The notes: generated from the letters alone by a model not told the origin. Shown: positions 7,557 to 15,570, counted from the stretch's first letter. The stretch: 31,273 bases of DNA from an uncultured Prevotella sp. (GCA_900557405.1 USSF01000023.1:1-31273), one strand, 5' to 3'. Numbers and translations: made by a program.

Positions 7557-8296
7557 TTCTTTTCCAGTTCTTTGATGAAGCGTTTAAGTCTTTCGGTATC
7601 CTTCATTCCTGGGGAAACTTCAAATGCTTCATCGAGGTTCACTCCTGCAAGCATCGGGTTCCTGATTCCGCTTATCCTATTGGCATCATCCATGCCGATA
7701 CCGCCGATGATGAAGGGAATGTCGCCGCTATACGCTTCAATCATATCCCAACCCGTGCATCCGCCATAATCGCCGTTCGCCGTATGCTTCATGTCGAAAA
7801 GCAACAAGTCCGCATGTCCTTTATATTCATGCCATTTGTCCATGTCGCTCTCTTTCTCTATGCTTATAGTCTTGATTATTTTCAAGCCCTTGCGGATATC
7901 GGGGTCTACGGTGCGGCGCAGGTTGTCAATCATCGTCCCGCTCTCATTGCCATTCAGCTGCACGTAGTCCAGATGATAATTGTATATGCGCGTGATGATG
8001 TTCTGCGGCATGTCGTCGGCAAATGTTCCGGAGCGCTTCGTGGTTCTCTGTTCCGATGCGTTGCTGTAGCTTATTCTGCCGTCCGTGCAGACTTCATTTT
8101 CGTTTTCCTTGCCCTGGCAATCTCCGCCATTGAACCGTTCGGCCGAATAGTCGGGCATAATACCCGTATTCGACGAAACCATCTCCACATAGCGTTCGCT
8201 CCCGGGGCGGAAGTCGAAGCCGATCAAGTCTGCCCCGAGATTCTCCACATCGCGGATGTTCCCCTCCTCGCGCAGTCCGCATACTTTGATTATCAT
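7553..8296 (-). CDS. trpF: Phosphoribosylanthranilate isomerase with an internal insertion
   Basis: TrpF is a TIM-barrel enzyme that converts N-(5-phosphoribosyl)anthranilate to CdRP. I take the ATG at 8296 (247 aa), where the product begins MIIKVCGLRE; the frame is open further upstream but that stretch overlaps the promoter. The catalytic Cys6 (KVCG) and catalytic Asp168 (LLFDMKHTANGDYGGTG-like region) are visible, as is the phosphate-binding end GGIGMDDAN (198-206). Odd features are about 40 extra hydrophilic residues at about 45-86, where the family goes straight from the PxSxRYV strand to VGVFVN, and QLNG (113-116) in place of the usual QLHG. The frame is intact, so the insertion may be tolerated in a loop. 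It leads a two-gene trpFG transcript. Confidence 0.87.
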   Translation of the reverse strand: MIIKVCGLREEGNIRDVENLGADLIGFDFRPGSERYVEMVSSNTGIMPDYSAERFNGGDCQGKENENEVCTDGRISYSNASEQRTTKRSGTFADDMPQNIITRIYNYHLDYVQLNGNESGTMIDNLRRTVDPDIRKGLKIIKTISIEKESDMDKWHEYKGHADLLLFDMKHTANGDYGGCTGWDMIEAYSGDIPFIIGGIGMDDANRISGIRNPMLAGVNLDEAFEVSPGMKDTERLKRFIKELEKK

Positions 8297-8352
8297 CCTT
8301 CTTTTATGTTTAATATTGATGTATCCTTTTCTTTTCTTTTTAAAGGATAATG

Positions 8353-8384
8353 CAAAGATAATGCTTTTCTTTTTATTCTGCAAA
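8353..8384 (-). promoter_or_regulatory. Promoter of trpFG
   Basis: Read on -, TTTG (8381-8384), 20 nt, then TATCTTTG (8353-8360) matches the Bacteroidetes sigma consensus at both boxes. It predicts a leader of roughly 50 nt before the trpF ATG at 8296. No leader-peptide run of tryptophan codons was noticed. Confidence 0.75.
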
Positions 8385-8413
8385 AATAAGTAGGCGAGTA
8401 GACTCGTCAAGCA

Positions 8414-8457
8414 ATGTTATACGATGAGTATAGCTATGTTATACGATGAGTATATCT
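8414..8457. repeat. Two tandem 22-bp repeats, each with the palindrome TATAC-GATGA-GTATA
   Basis: Copy 1 (8414-8435) and copy 2 (8436-8457) differ at one base. Each contains TATAC, a 5-nt GATGA spacer and GTATA, at 8418-8432 and 8440-8454. The 22-bp spacing puts both palindromes on nearly the same helix face, about two turns apart. They lie about 30 bp upstream of the trpF -33 box, as expected for a paired dimer-binding operator or activator site. The regulator is unknown. Confidence 0.6.
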
Positions 8458-8469
8458 ATGCTGAACTTT

Positions 8470-8507
8470 CGGTACCAAGTAGGTATACTTTTCTGGTACC
8501 GTTTTTT
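8470..8507 (+). terminator. Hairpin with T-tract, possible terminator
   Basis: CGGTACCA (8470-8477) pairs with TGGTACCG (8494-8501), followed by TTTTTT (8502-8507). Inside the loop AAGTA and TACTT can also pair. There is no + strand gene just upstream, so its role as a terminator is uncertain. It may be an insulating or regulatory structure. Confidence 0.4.
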
Positions 8508-8705
8508 AAAAGTCTTTACAATATAAGTAGAATTGATGTTTCCAGCCTGTGCATTTGGCGAATGAGCCGAAATGGGGAATAGTCAGGGATGAATTTGCCG
8601 GAAACGGGAATAAGAAGAGGGTGTGCTTTTTAGCATGGAAGAAGGTGCCGGGAATGGGGATAAACGGAAGAAAAGAATGAAAAAGGAGAAAAATCCTGTT
8701 ATAAA

Positions 8706-8736
8706 TTTGCACACTCTTGTTTTTTTTGTAATTTTG
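8706..8736 (+). promoter_or_regulatory. Promoter of the lplA-gcv operon
   Basis: TTTG (8706-8709), 19 nt, then TAATTTTG (8729-8736) is an excellent fit to the Bacteroidetes -33/-7 consensus. The ATG follows at 8753, so the leader would be about 10 nt. No glycine riboswitch fits in that space. Confidence 0.75.
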
Positions 8737-8752
8737 TATCATGTTAATCTAA

Positions 8753-9739
8753 ATGGCTAAATTCAACATGATTTATATATCTTTGCCCGATGAAAAGCAA
8801 CACAAATTAGCTTTCTATCTTGCTATGGATGAGTTCGTGGCGAGAAATATCGATAGCGACGACTGCTTCTTCATGTGGCAGGTGGAGCCCAGTGTGATTT
8901 TCGGTCGTAACCAGCTGATTGAGACCGAGGTGAACGTGGACTACTGCAAAGATCACGGCATACAGATGTTCCGCCGCAAGAGTGGTGGTGGATGCGTGTA
9001 TGCCGACATGAGCAATGTTATGTTCTCATATATCACGAAGGATGAGAAGGTGAACTTCACGTTCAACAGATATATTAATATGGTGGTGATGATTCTGCAG
9101 AAGCTCGGCGTGGACGCGCGCGCCACGGGCCGCAACGACGTGCTTGTCGGCGACCGCAAGGTGTCGGGCAATGCCTTCTATCACGTGCCGGGCAGGAGCA
9201 TCGTGCATGGCACTATGCTCTATGACACCGACATGCAGAACATGGTGGGGGCCATCACACCGTCGAGCGTGAAGCTTACGAGCAAGGGTATACAGAGCGT
9301 GAGGCAGAGAATAGCGCTGCTCAAGGATTATCTGGACATCAGTCTGGAGCAGTTCAAGCAGTTTGTCAGGGAGAACCTCTGCAACGAGGAGATAATGCTG
9401 ACGCAGGACGACGTGGAGAAGATAAGGGAGATTGAGGCGGAATACCTCAAGCCGGAGTTCATCTACGGCAACAATCCGCGCTACTCGATGGCGAAGAAGG
9501 GCCATATCGACAATGTGGGCGACCTGGAGGTGAGGCTCGAGATGAAGAACAACGTGATAAAGGACCTCACGATTCTCGGCGACTTCTTCATCGTGGGCGA
9601 AGTGGACGAGGGCATCGTCAGACCGCTCCATAATGTGGAGCTCAGTGAGGAGGCATTGCGCAGGGCGCTGCCGGATGACATGTCGGACATCGTGATGAAC
9701 CTCAGGAAGGAGGATTTCATGAAAATCCTGTTGGGCTGA
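8753..9739 (+). CDS. lplA: Lipoate-protein ligase A
   Basis: This 328-aa BPL/LplA-fold enzyme activates free lipoate with ATP and attaches it to a lysine of carrier proteins. The lipoate-binding loop RRKSGGGCVYAD is at 74-85, FGRNQ is at 50-54, and the catalytic Lys136 sits in GDRKVSGNAFY, followed by HGTMLYDTD. The C-terminal third (about 245-328) matches the accessory domain of LplA. It heads the glycine cleavage cluster; GcvH, two genes on, needs lipoylation, so the context makes GcvH the likely acceptor. The gap to gcvT is 60 bp with no terminator. Confidence 0.93.
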   Translation: MAKFNMIYISLPDEKQHKLAFYLAMDEFVARNIDSDDCFFMWQVEPSVIFGRNQLIETEVNVDYCKDHGIQMFRRKSGGGCVYADMSNVMFSYITKDEKVNFTFNRYINMVVMILQKLGVDARATGRNDVLVGDRKVSGNAFYHVPGRSIVHGTMLYDTDMQNMVGAITPSSVKLTSKGIQSVRQRIALLKDYLDISLEQFKQFVRENLCNEEIMLTQDDVEKIREIEAEYLKPEFIYGNNPRYSMAKKGHIDNVGDLEVRLEMKNNVIKDLTILGDFFIVGEVDEGIVRPLHNVELSEEALRRALPDDMSDIVMNLRKEDFMKILLG

Positions 9740-9799
9740 CAGCCTATATATTATATAAGGTATGAGAAAAACAATATAATTCAGATAAAACACATTATT

Positions 9800-10879
9800 A
9801 TGGAAAACAAAAGAACATGTCTTTACGACAAACACGTGAAACTCGGTGCATTGATCAGTCCGTTCGGCGGATTCGATATGCCAATCCAGTATTCTACGAT
9901 TATCGAAGAGCACGAGGCGGTAAGAAAAGACTGCGGCGTGTTTGACGTTTCACACATGGGAGAAGTGACGGTAAAGGGAAAGGACGCAGAGCGCTACGTG
10001 CAGCACATCTTTACCAACGACGTAAGCAAAATTTCAGACGGTCAGATTCTTTATGGCATGATGTGCTATGAGGACGGAGGAACCGTAGACGACCTGCTCG
10101 TTTACAAGATGGCGGAGAATGATTTCTTCCTCGTGATAAACGCAGCAAATATAGACAAGGACTGGCAGTGGATGCAGGACAATGCCAAGGGATTCGACAT
10201 TGAACTTGTGAACCGCTCGGAGGATTACGGACAGGTTGCCGTGCAGGGACCTAACTCGGAGAAAGTGGTGGAGGAAGTGCTCGGATTGGAGTGCAAGGAA
10301 CTGACATTCTACACCGTGAAGACTATCGGCGACGTGATTATCAGCCGTACGGGATACACCGGAGAGGACGGATTCGAAATCTATGCCAGCCACAACTTCA
10401 TCTGCGAATGTTGGGACAAGCTGATTGAGAGCGGACGCTGCAAGCCATGCGGACTCGGATGCCGCGACACATTGCGCTTTGAGGTGGGTCTGCCATTGTA
10501 CGGCGACGAGCTGTCGGCAGAAATCTCACCGGTAATGTCCGGTCTGTCAATGTTCTGCAAGTTCGACAAGGAAGAGTTCATCGGAAAGGAAGCGCTGGCA
10601 AAGCAGAAGGCAGAAGGCGTGGAGAGAAGAGTGATAGGTATCGAGCTTGAGGGCAAGGCCATCCCACGTCATGGATATGCCGTGTTGAAGGACGGCGAGG
10701 TGGTAGGCGAGGTTACCACCGGTTACCATTCAATCTCTACGGACAAGAGTGTCTGCATGGCTCTCGTTAAGACAGAGCATGCCAAGCTCGGCACACCGCT
10801 CGACGTGCAGATCCGCAAGAAGACCTTCCCAGGCGTTGCCGTGAAGAAGCGCTTCTATGACAAGCACTATAAGAAATAA
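9800..10879 (+). CDS. gcvT: Glycine cleavage system T protein (aminomethyltransferase)
   Basis: This 359-aa protein takes the aminomethyl group from lipoyl-GcvH, releasing ammonia and passing the one-carbon unit to tetrahydrofolate as 5,10-methylene-THF. Family signatures include FGGFDMPIQYS near 24, GVFDVSHMGE near 52, QGPNSE near 150, SRTGYTGEDGFEIY near 178, and RDTLRFEVGLPLYG near 222. The end (FPGVAVKKRFY) is the usual GcvT terminus. Length is normal for the family. It lies between lplA and gcvH, 74 bp before gcvH. Confidence 0.96.
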   Translation: MENKRTCLYDKHVKLGALISPFGGFDMPIQYSTIIEEHEAVRKDCGVFDVSHMGEVTVKGKDAERYVQHIFTNDVSKISDGQILYGMMCYEDGGTVDDLLVYKMAENDFFLVINAANIDKDWQWMQDNAKGFDIELVNRSEDYGQVAVQGPNSEKVVEEVLGLECKELTFYTVKTIGDVIISRTGYTGEDGFEIYASHNFICECWDKLIESGRCKPCGLGCRDTLRFEVGLPLYGDELSAEISPVMSGLSMFCKFDKEEFIGKEALAKQKAEGVERRVIGIELEGKAIPRHGYAVLKDGEVVGEVTTGYHSISTDKSVCMALVKTEHAKLGTPLDVQIRKKTFPGVAVKKRFYDKHYKK

Positions 10880-10953
10880 TGCAGCATAGCACTGGTAAGA
10901 GGAGAGTATAATAAACAATAAAGAAAGAATAAACTTTAATATCAAATAAAACT

Positions 10954-11343
10954 ATGGCAAAATTTGTTGACGGACTCTACTATTCAGAGTCACATGAGTA
11001 TGTAAAGGTAGAAGGCGATTTCGCATATATCGGAATTTCTGATTTCGCTCAGAATGCACTTGGCAACGTGGTATACGTTGACATGCCTGAGGTAGACGAT
11101 GAGGTAGAGGCAGGTGAGGATTTCGGAGCCGTTGAGAGCGTAAAGGCTGCCAGCGACCTGACTTCTCCAGTAAGCGGAACCGTTGTTGAGGTAAACGAGG
11201 CACTCGAGGACACACCTGAACTCGTTAACCAGGACGCTTTCGCAAACTGGATAATCAAAGTGGAGATGTCTGACAAGGCTGAACTTGAGAACCTGATGGA
11301 CGCCAAGGCTTACGAGGAGTTCTGCAGGAACGAGGCCCACTAA
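10954..11343 (+). CDS. gcvH: Glycine cleavage system H protein
   Basis: This 129-aa lipoyl-domain protein shuttles the methylamine intermediate between the P, T and L proteins. The lipoylated residue is Lys64 in GAVESVKAASDL. The flanking hammerhead is intact (AYIGISDFAQNALGNVVYVDMP, then SPVSGTVVEVNEAL). The length is standard. The upstream lplA would modify Lys64. It is followed by an unusually long 144-bp spacer to gcvPA that contains a strong predicted RNA fold. Confidence 0.97.
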   Translation: MAKFVDGLYYSESHEYVKVEGDFAYIGISDFAQNALGNVVYVDMPEVDDEVEAGEDFGAVESVKAASDLTSPVSGTVVEVNEALEDTPELVNQDAFANWIIKVEMSDKAELENLMDAKAYEEFCRNEAH

Positions 11344-11370
11344 TTCTACAAACGCATTAATGTATCTTCT

Positions 11371-11450
11371 GTCAGGAACCCGAGAAACAGTGTCGGCGCA
11401 CGCCTATATCCATGCAGTGCCCGTAAATGGCTGTCTCTCCGGTTCTTGAC
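11371..11450 (+). ncRNA. Candidate structured RNA element between gcvH and gcvPA
   Basis: The RNA would close with a long helix pairing 11371-11390 with 11431-11450. I count 17 Watson-Crick pairs, one G-U and two mismatches (C81/C40 and A86/C35, last two digits). The enclosed 40 nt can form a small GGCG/CGCC hairpin (11394-11404) and a CCAT/ATGG hairpin (11410-11430), giving a three-way-junction layout. No T-tract follows, so it is not a simple terminator. It lies 37 bp before the gcvPA ATG. A cis-regulatory or processing element, or a small inverted-repeat insertion, are both possible. It fits no riboswitch class I recognise. Confidence 0.4.
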
Positions 11451-11487
11451 GGATTTATTTCGCAACAAATTGTTTAATTCATTGCTT

Positions 11488-12801
11488 ATGGATTACAAGT
11501 TCTTTCCCCATACAGATGAGGAGATAAAGGAGATGCTCAAGGTTTCTGGCGTTGACTCTCTCGATGCACTCTATGCAGAAGTGCCCGAGGAAATCCGCTT
11601 CAAGCGCGACTACGACCTGCCCGAGGCTATGAGCGAGATAGAAGTAAGACAGTTCTTCGAGAAACTCGGAAAGGAAAACAAGCAGCTCACCTGTTTCGCC
11701 GGCGCCGGAGTATACGACCATTATTGTCCGTCGATAGTAAACCGCATCGTGCAGCGCTCAGAGTTCCTCACATCATACACACCATATCAGGCGGAGATTT
11801 CGCAGGGTACATTGCACTACATCTTCGAATACCAGTCGATGATGGCAGAGCTCACGGGTATGGACATATCAAACGCTTCCATGTATGATGGCACTACGGC
11901 AACGGCCGAGGCTGTGATGATGGCTGTGGCTTCGGCAAAGAAGTGTGATACGGTGATTATTTCGGAAACCGTGGACAAGAAGATTCTCGACGTGGTGAAG
12001 ACATACGCACACTTCCACGGCATCAAGATAGAGATGATAGCCGAGAAGGACGGAGCTACCGACAAGGCAGACTTTGAACAGAAGATGGCTCAGGGCGGAG
12101 TGGCTGGAGTCGTGGTGCAGCAGCCTAACCGCTACGGTATAGTGGAAGACTACACCGGCTTTGCTGATACGGCACATGCCAACAAGGGCGTGATGATCAT
12201 GAACAGCGTGGCTGCTGACCTCGCCGTGCTGAAGACGCCGGCAGAGTGGGGAGCAGACATCGCTGTTGGCGACGGTCAGAGCCTTGGAGTGCCTATGCAG
12301 TTCGGTGGTCCGTATGTGGGTTACATGTGTTGCAGGGAGAAGCTCATCCGCAAGATGCCGGGACGCATCGTGGGTATGACGAAAGACAACCGCGGACAGC
12401 GCGCCTTTGTGCTCACATTGCAGGCGCGCGAGCAGCATATCCGCCGTCAGAAGGCAACCTCTAACATCTGTTCAAACCAGAGCTTGATGGCACTCTTCGT
12501 TACGGTTTACATGGCTGTCATGGGCAAGCAGGGCGTGAAGGAAGCTGCCGAGATGTCGTATGCCGGAGCACACTACATGATGGATAAACTTGTGGAGACA
12601 GGCAAGTTCAAGCCGACATTCGACAAGCCGTTCTTCAATGAGTTCTGCGTAGACTACGACGGCGACGTGGACGCATTGCAGCAGAAGTTTATAGACAACG
12701 GATTTATGGGCGGAATAAAGGTTGGCGAGCATACTATCATGTTTGCCGTAACCGAGCAGCGCACTAAAGACGAGATTGATAACCTTATAAAATTGATCTG
12801 A
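11488..12801 (+). CDS. gcvPA: Glycine dehydrogenase (decarboxylating) subunit 1
   Basis: This is the N-terminal half of the split P protein, the PLP-dependent glycine decarboxylase of the cleavage system. The ATG at 11488 gives MDYKFFPHTDEEIKEML, a normal start, and 437 aa; a TTG at 11446 in the same frame lies inside the predicted upstream RNA fold and is less likely. Visible family motifs include CFAGAGVYDHYCPSIVNRI, TPYQAEISQGTLHYIFEYQSMMAELTG and NASMYDGTTATAEA. This subunit has the fold but not the PLP lysine, which lies in gcvPB. The stop is 2 bp before the gcvPB ATG, indicating coupled translation into a heteromeric P protein. Confidence 0.94.
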   Translation: MDYKFFPHTDEEIKEMLKVSGVDSLDALYAEVPEEIRFKRDYDLPEAMSEIEVRQFFEKLGKENKQLTCFAGAGVYDHYCPSIVNRIVQRSEFLTSYTPYQAEISQGTLHYIFEYQSMMAELTGMDISNASMYDGTTATAEAVMMAVASAKKCDTVIISETVDKKILDVVKTYAHFHGIKIEMIAEKDGATDKADFEQKMAQGGVAGVVVQQPNRYGIVEDYTGFADTAHANKGVMIMNSVAADLAVLKTPAEWGADIAVGDGQSLGVPMQFGGPYVGYMCCREKLIRKMPGRIVGMTKDNRGQRAFVLTLQAREQHIRRQKATSNICSNQSLMALFVTVYMAVMGKQGVKEAAEMSYAGAHYMMDKLVETGKFKPTFDKPFFNEFCVDYDGDVDALQQKFIDNGFMGGIKVGEHTIMFAVTEQRTKDEIDNLIKLI

Positions 12802-12803
12802 CT

Positions 12804-14255
12804 ATGAACAACAGACTATATGGAAATTTGATATTCGAGCTGTCACGTCCAGGACGCAAGGGCTATTCTCTGCCCAAGAACAGCTTCGGAAAATATGATA
12901 TTCCGCAGGAAATGCGTCGCGAGAATGACGCCGAACTGCCGGAGTGTGACGAGATGACCGTGGTGCGCCATTACACTAACCACAGCGGTAATAACTTCGG
13001 CGTAGACAACGGATTCTATCCGCTCGGCAGCTGCACCATGAAGTATAACCCTGCCATCAACGAGGAGGTTGCCGCAATGCCGGCTTTCACACATCTGCAT
13101 CCGCTGCAGCCCGTTGAGACGGTGAAGGGAGCTATTGAGGTGTACGACGGACTGCGTAAGGCTCTCTCGGAAATTGCCGGTCTCGCCGACTTCACATTGA
13201 ACCCGTTTGCAGGTGCACACGGAGAGCTCGTAGGACTGATGGTTATCCGCCAGTATCACGAGAGTCGCGGCGACATGAAGCGTACGAAGGTCATCGTGCC
13301 GGACTCGGCACACGGAACGAACCCTGCTTCTGCAGCCGTTTGCGGACTTGATATCGTGGAGGTTAAGAGTACTGCCGACGGCGTGGTGGACGTGGAAGAC
13401 CTGAAGGGACTTCTCGACGACGGCGTGGCAGCAATGATGATGACCAACCCGAATACGCTCGGACTCTTCGAACGCAATATTCCGGAGATTGCACGTCTCG
13501 TGCATGAGTGCGGCGGATTGATGTATTACGACGGGGCAAACCTCAACCCGATGCTCGGCGCATGCCGTCCGGGTGATATGGGATTCGACGTGATGCACAT
13601 CAACCTGCACAAGACTTTCTCCACTCCTCACGGAGGCGGTGGCCCAGGCAGCGGTCCTGTTGGAGTAAGAAAGGGATTGGAGCAGTTCCTGCCCGAGAAT
13701 GCACATTCTACCTATCATACACCTGTAGAGGCGCTCGGCAAGGTTTCTGTAGGTCCGTACCACGGAAACTTCGGAGTGATAATGAAGGCATACGCCTACA
13801 TCCTCACATTGGGCAAGGAGTACATCAAGTATGTTGGTCCGCTCGCAACTCTGAATGCCAACTATATCAAGGAGTCGCTGAAGGACCTTTATGAGTTGCC
13901 TATCGACGGACTGTGCAAGCATGAATTCGTATTCAACGGACTGGCAGACAAGTCTACGGGCATCACCACGATGGACGTGGCAAAGCGTCTGCTCGACTAT
14001 GGTTACCATGCACCGACCATCTACTTCCCGCTGCTCTTCCACGAGTCGCTCATGATAGAGCCAACGGAGAGCGAGAGCAAGGAGACCATCGACGGATTCG
14101 TCAGCATCATGCGCAAGATTGCTGAGGAGGCAAAGACTAATCCGGAACTGCTTAAGAGTGCACCCCACAACACGCCGGTAGGACGTGTGGACGACGTGCT
14201 TGCAGCTAAGCACCCGATTGTAACCTACAGACAGATTCTTGCAGATGGAGAATAA
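12804..14255 (+). CDS. gcvPB: Glycine dehydrogenase (decarboxylating) subunit 2
   Basis: This 483-aa subunit is the catalytic half of the two-part P protein. It decarboxylates glycine and loads aminomethyl onto GcvH. The PLP-binding lysine is Lys270 in HINLHKTFSTPHGGGGPGSG. Other conserved parts are FYPLGSCTMKYNP (71-83), NPFAGAHGELVG (133-144) and PDSAHGTNPASA (166-177). It starts 2 bp after gcvPA and its 3' end overlaps the start of lpdA by about 11 bp. The split organisation is usual in Bacteroidetes and Gram-positives, in contrast to the single-chain GcvP of enterobacteria. Confidence 0.96.
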   Translation: MNNRLYGNLIFELSRPGRKGYSLPKNSFGKYDIPQEMRRENDAELPECDEMTVVRHYTNHSGNNFGVDNGFYPLGSCTMKYNPAINEEVAAMPAFTHLHPLQPVETVKGAIEVYDGLRKALSEIAGLADFTLNPFAGAHGELVGLMVIRQYHESRGDMKRTKVIVPDSAHGTNPASAAVCGLDIVEVKSTADGVVDVEDLKGLLDDGVAAMMMTNPNTLGLFERNIPEIARLVHECGGLMYYDGANLNPMLGACRPGDMGFDVMHINLHKTFSTPHGGGGPGSGPVGVRKGLEQFLPENAHSTYHTPVEALGKVSVGPYHGNFGVIMKAYAYILTLGKEYIKYVGPLATLNANYIKESLKDLYELPIDGLCKHEFVFNGLADKSTGITTMDVAKRLLDYGYHAPTIYFPLLFHESLMIEPTESESKETIDGFVSIMRKIAEEAKTNPELLKSAPHNTPVGRVDDVLAAKHPIVTYRQILADGE

Positions 14256-15570
14256 ATTCAATCTTATAATAATAGGTGGCGGTCCTGGTGGATATAAGAC
14301 TGCCACCTATGCTGCCCAGAAAGGACTCTCCGTGCTCATCGTGGAAAAAGATGAGTTGGGTGGTACGTGCCTGAACCGCGGTTGTATCCCTACCAAGACG
14401 TATGCCCGCCATGCGGACATCATGCTCGAACTGAAGGAAGCTGAGGTCTATGGACTTGACGCATTGCAGTATTCGTTTAATTTCAAGACGGTAGCTGCGC
14501 GCAAGAACACCGTTGTTGAGACCCTCCGCAATGGTATTTCCACCTTGCTTTCAGCGCCAGGCATAACATTGGTGAAGGGAGAAGCTGTGATGAAGGCGGC
14601 AAACGCTATCGTCGTGGATGGTGAGGAGTATACAGCCGACAACATCATCATAGCAACTGGCTCGGAGTCGAAATCCCTGCCGATAGAGGAGCTCGACGCA
14701 GATATGGTGTGTGATTCCACATGGCTTCTGAACACCGACACGCTGCCGAAGCGCATTTGTATCGTCGGAGCAGGAGTAATCGGAATGGAATTCGCAAGCA
14801 TCCTCAATTCGTTCGGATGCGAAGTTAGCGTGGTGGAATTCCTCAAGGAATGTCTGCCTGCTCTCGACAGCGACATCGCCAAGCGCCTTCGCAAGTGTCT
14901 TGAAAAGCGCGGAGTGTCTTTCTACATGCAGTCAGCGCTCAAGAGTGCAGCCAATGGTAAGGTTGCCTTCGAGAAGAAAGGCAAGCTCACTGAGATCGAG
15001 GCAGACAAGGTGTTACTCGCTGTGGGCAGAAAGCCGAATACCGAAGGACTCGGACTTGAGAACGTGGGCATCGCCTTCGACCGCAAGGGAATAACCGTAG
15101 ACGACAATATGCTCACCAGCGTTCCGCACGTATATGCCGTTGGCGACGTGAACGGCAGACAGATGCTTGCACACGCTGCCGAAATGCAGGGCAAGCGGGC
15201 CGTGAACCATATTCTTGGTGAGGCCGACGGCATCTGCTTCGACATCATGCCGGCTGCCATCTTCACTAATCCTGAGGCTGCTTGTGTAGGCAAGACCGAG
15301 GACCAGTTGAAGGCTGAGGGAACGGAGTATATCTGCCAGAAGCATTACTATCGTGCAAATGGTAAGGCTGTGGCGATGAACGAGACGGAAGGTATGCTGA
15401 AGTTGCTTGCCGACAAGGACGGAAAGATCATCGGCTGTCATGTATTTGGCGCACATGCCGCCGACCTTGTGCAGGAGGTGAGTGCTCTGATGTGTTGTGG
15501 CGTGACAATCGGTCAGCTCCATGACATCACGCATATCCATCCTACTTTGAGTGAAATAATTGTAGAATAA
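14245..15570 (+). CDS. lpdA: Dihydrolipoyl dehydrogenase (L protein)
   Basis: This flavoprotein disulfide reductase reoxidises dihydrolipoyl-GcvH with NAD+. From the ATG at 14245 it is 441 aa; an ATG at 14239 two codons earlier is an alternative. The FAD site is IIGGGPGGYKTA (9-20), and the redox disulfide is Cys42/Cys47 in GGTCLNRGCIPTK. The NAD site is GAGVIGMEFASIL, the second FAD motif is VYAVGDVNG, and the catalytic His-Glu pair is in HIHPTLSE near the C-terminus. It overlaps gcvPB, so it is the last gene of the gcv operon, and a strong terminator follows. It could also serve 2-oxoacid dehydrogenases. Confidence 0.94.
   Translation: MENKFNLIIIGGGPGGYKTATYAAQKGLSVLIVEKDELGGTCLNRGCIPTKTYARHADIMLELKEAEVYGLDALQYSFNFKTVAARKNTVVETLRNGISTLLSAPGITLVKGEAVMKAANAIVVDGEEYTADNIIIATGSESKSLPIEELDADMVCDSTWLLNTDTLPKRICIVGAGVIGMEFASILNSFGCEVSVVEFLKECLPALDSDIAKRLRKCLEKRGVSFYMQSALKSAANGKVAFEKKGKLTEIEADKVLLAVGRKPNTEGLGLENVGIAFDRKGITVDDNMLTSVPHVYAVGDVNGRQMLAHAAEMQGKRAVNHILGEADGICFDIMPAAIFTNPEAACVGKTEDQLKAEGTEYICQKHYYRANGKAVAMNETEGMLKLLADKDGKIIGCHVFGAHAADLVQEVSALMCCGVTIGQLHDITHIHPTLSEIIVE

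Larger units (their letters stand above)
8297..8752. other. 456-bp divergent intergenic region
   Basis: This separates the divergent trpFG and lplA-gcv units. It contains the trpF promoter (8353-8384, -), two tandem palindromes (8414-8457), a hairpin with T-tract (8470-8507) and the lplA promoter (8706-8736, +). From about 8510 to 8700 the sequence is purine-rich on + with no convincing gene. A 78-codon open frame on - here has no coding character. Confidence 0.6.

Noticed and set aside
7544..8350. 268-codon open frame on + opposite trpF
   Set aside because: TrpF on the other strand has intact catalytic motifs and a promoter; the + frame shows no family resemblance.
8414..8457. CRISPR array
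   Set aside because: There are only two abutting 22-bp copies with no spacers between them, and no cas genes.
8506..8742. 78-codon open frame on - in the trpF-lplA spacer
   Set aside because: It is rich in Phe, Pro and Lys from a purine/pyrimidine-skewed spacer, overlaps the lplA promoter, and has no domain or promoter of its own.
8737..8752. Glycine riboswitch before the gcv operon
   Set aside because: Only about 10 nt of leader is available between the predicted start site and lplA, and no riboswitch-like conserved cores were seen in front of gcvT or gcvH.
12843..14306. A 487-codon open frame on the - strand opposite gcvPB
   Set aside because: It is the antisense of a clearly conserved gene, has no recognisable domain and has the low-complexity composition expected from reading GC-rich codons backwards. 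Similar long antisense frames oppose the MATE gene (4618-5907), the lyase (874-1686) and the HAD gene (6155-6973).
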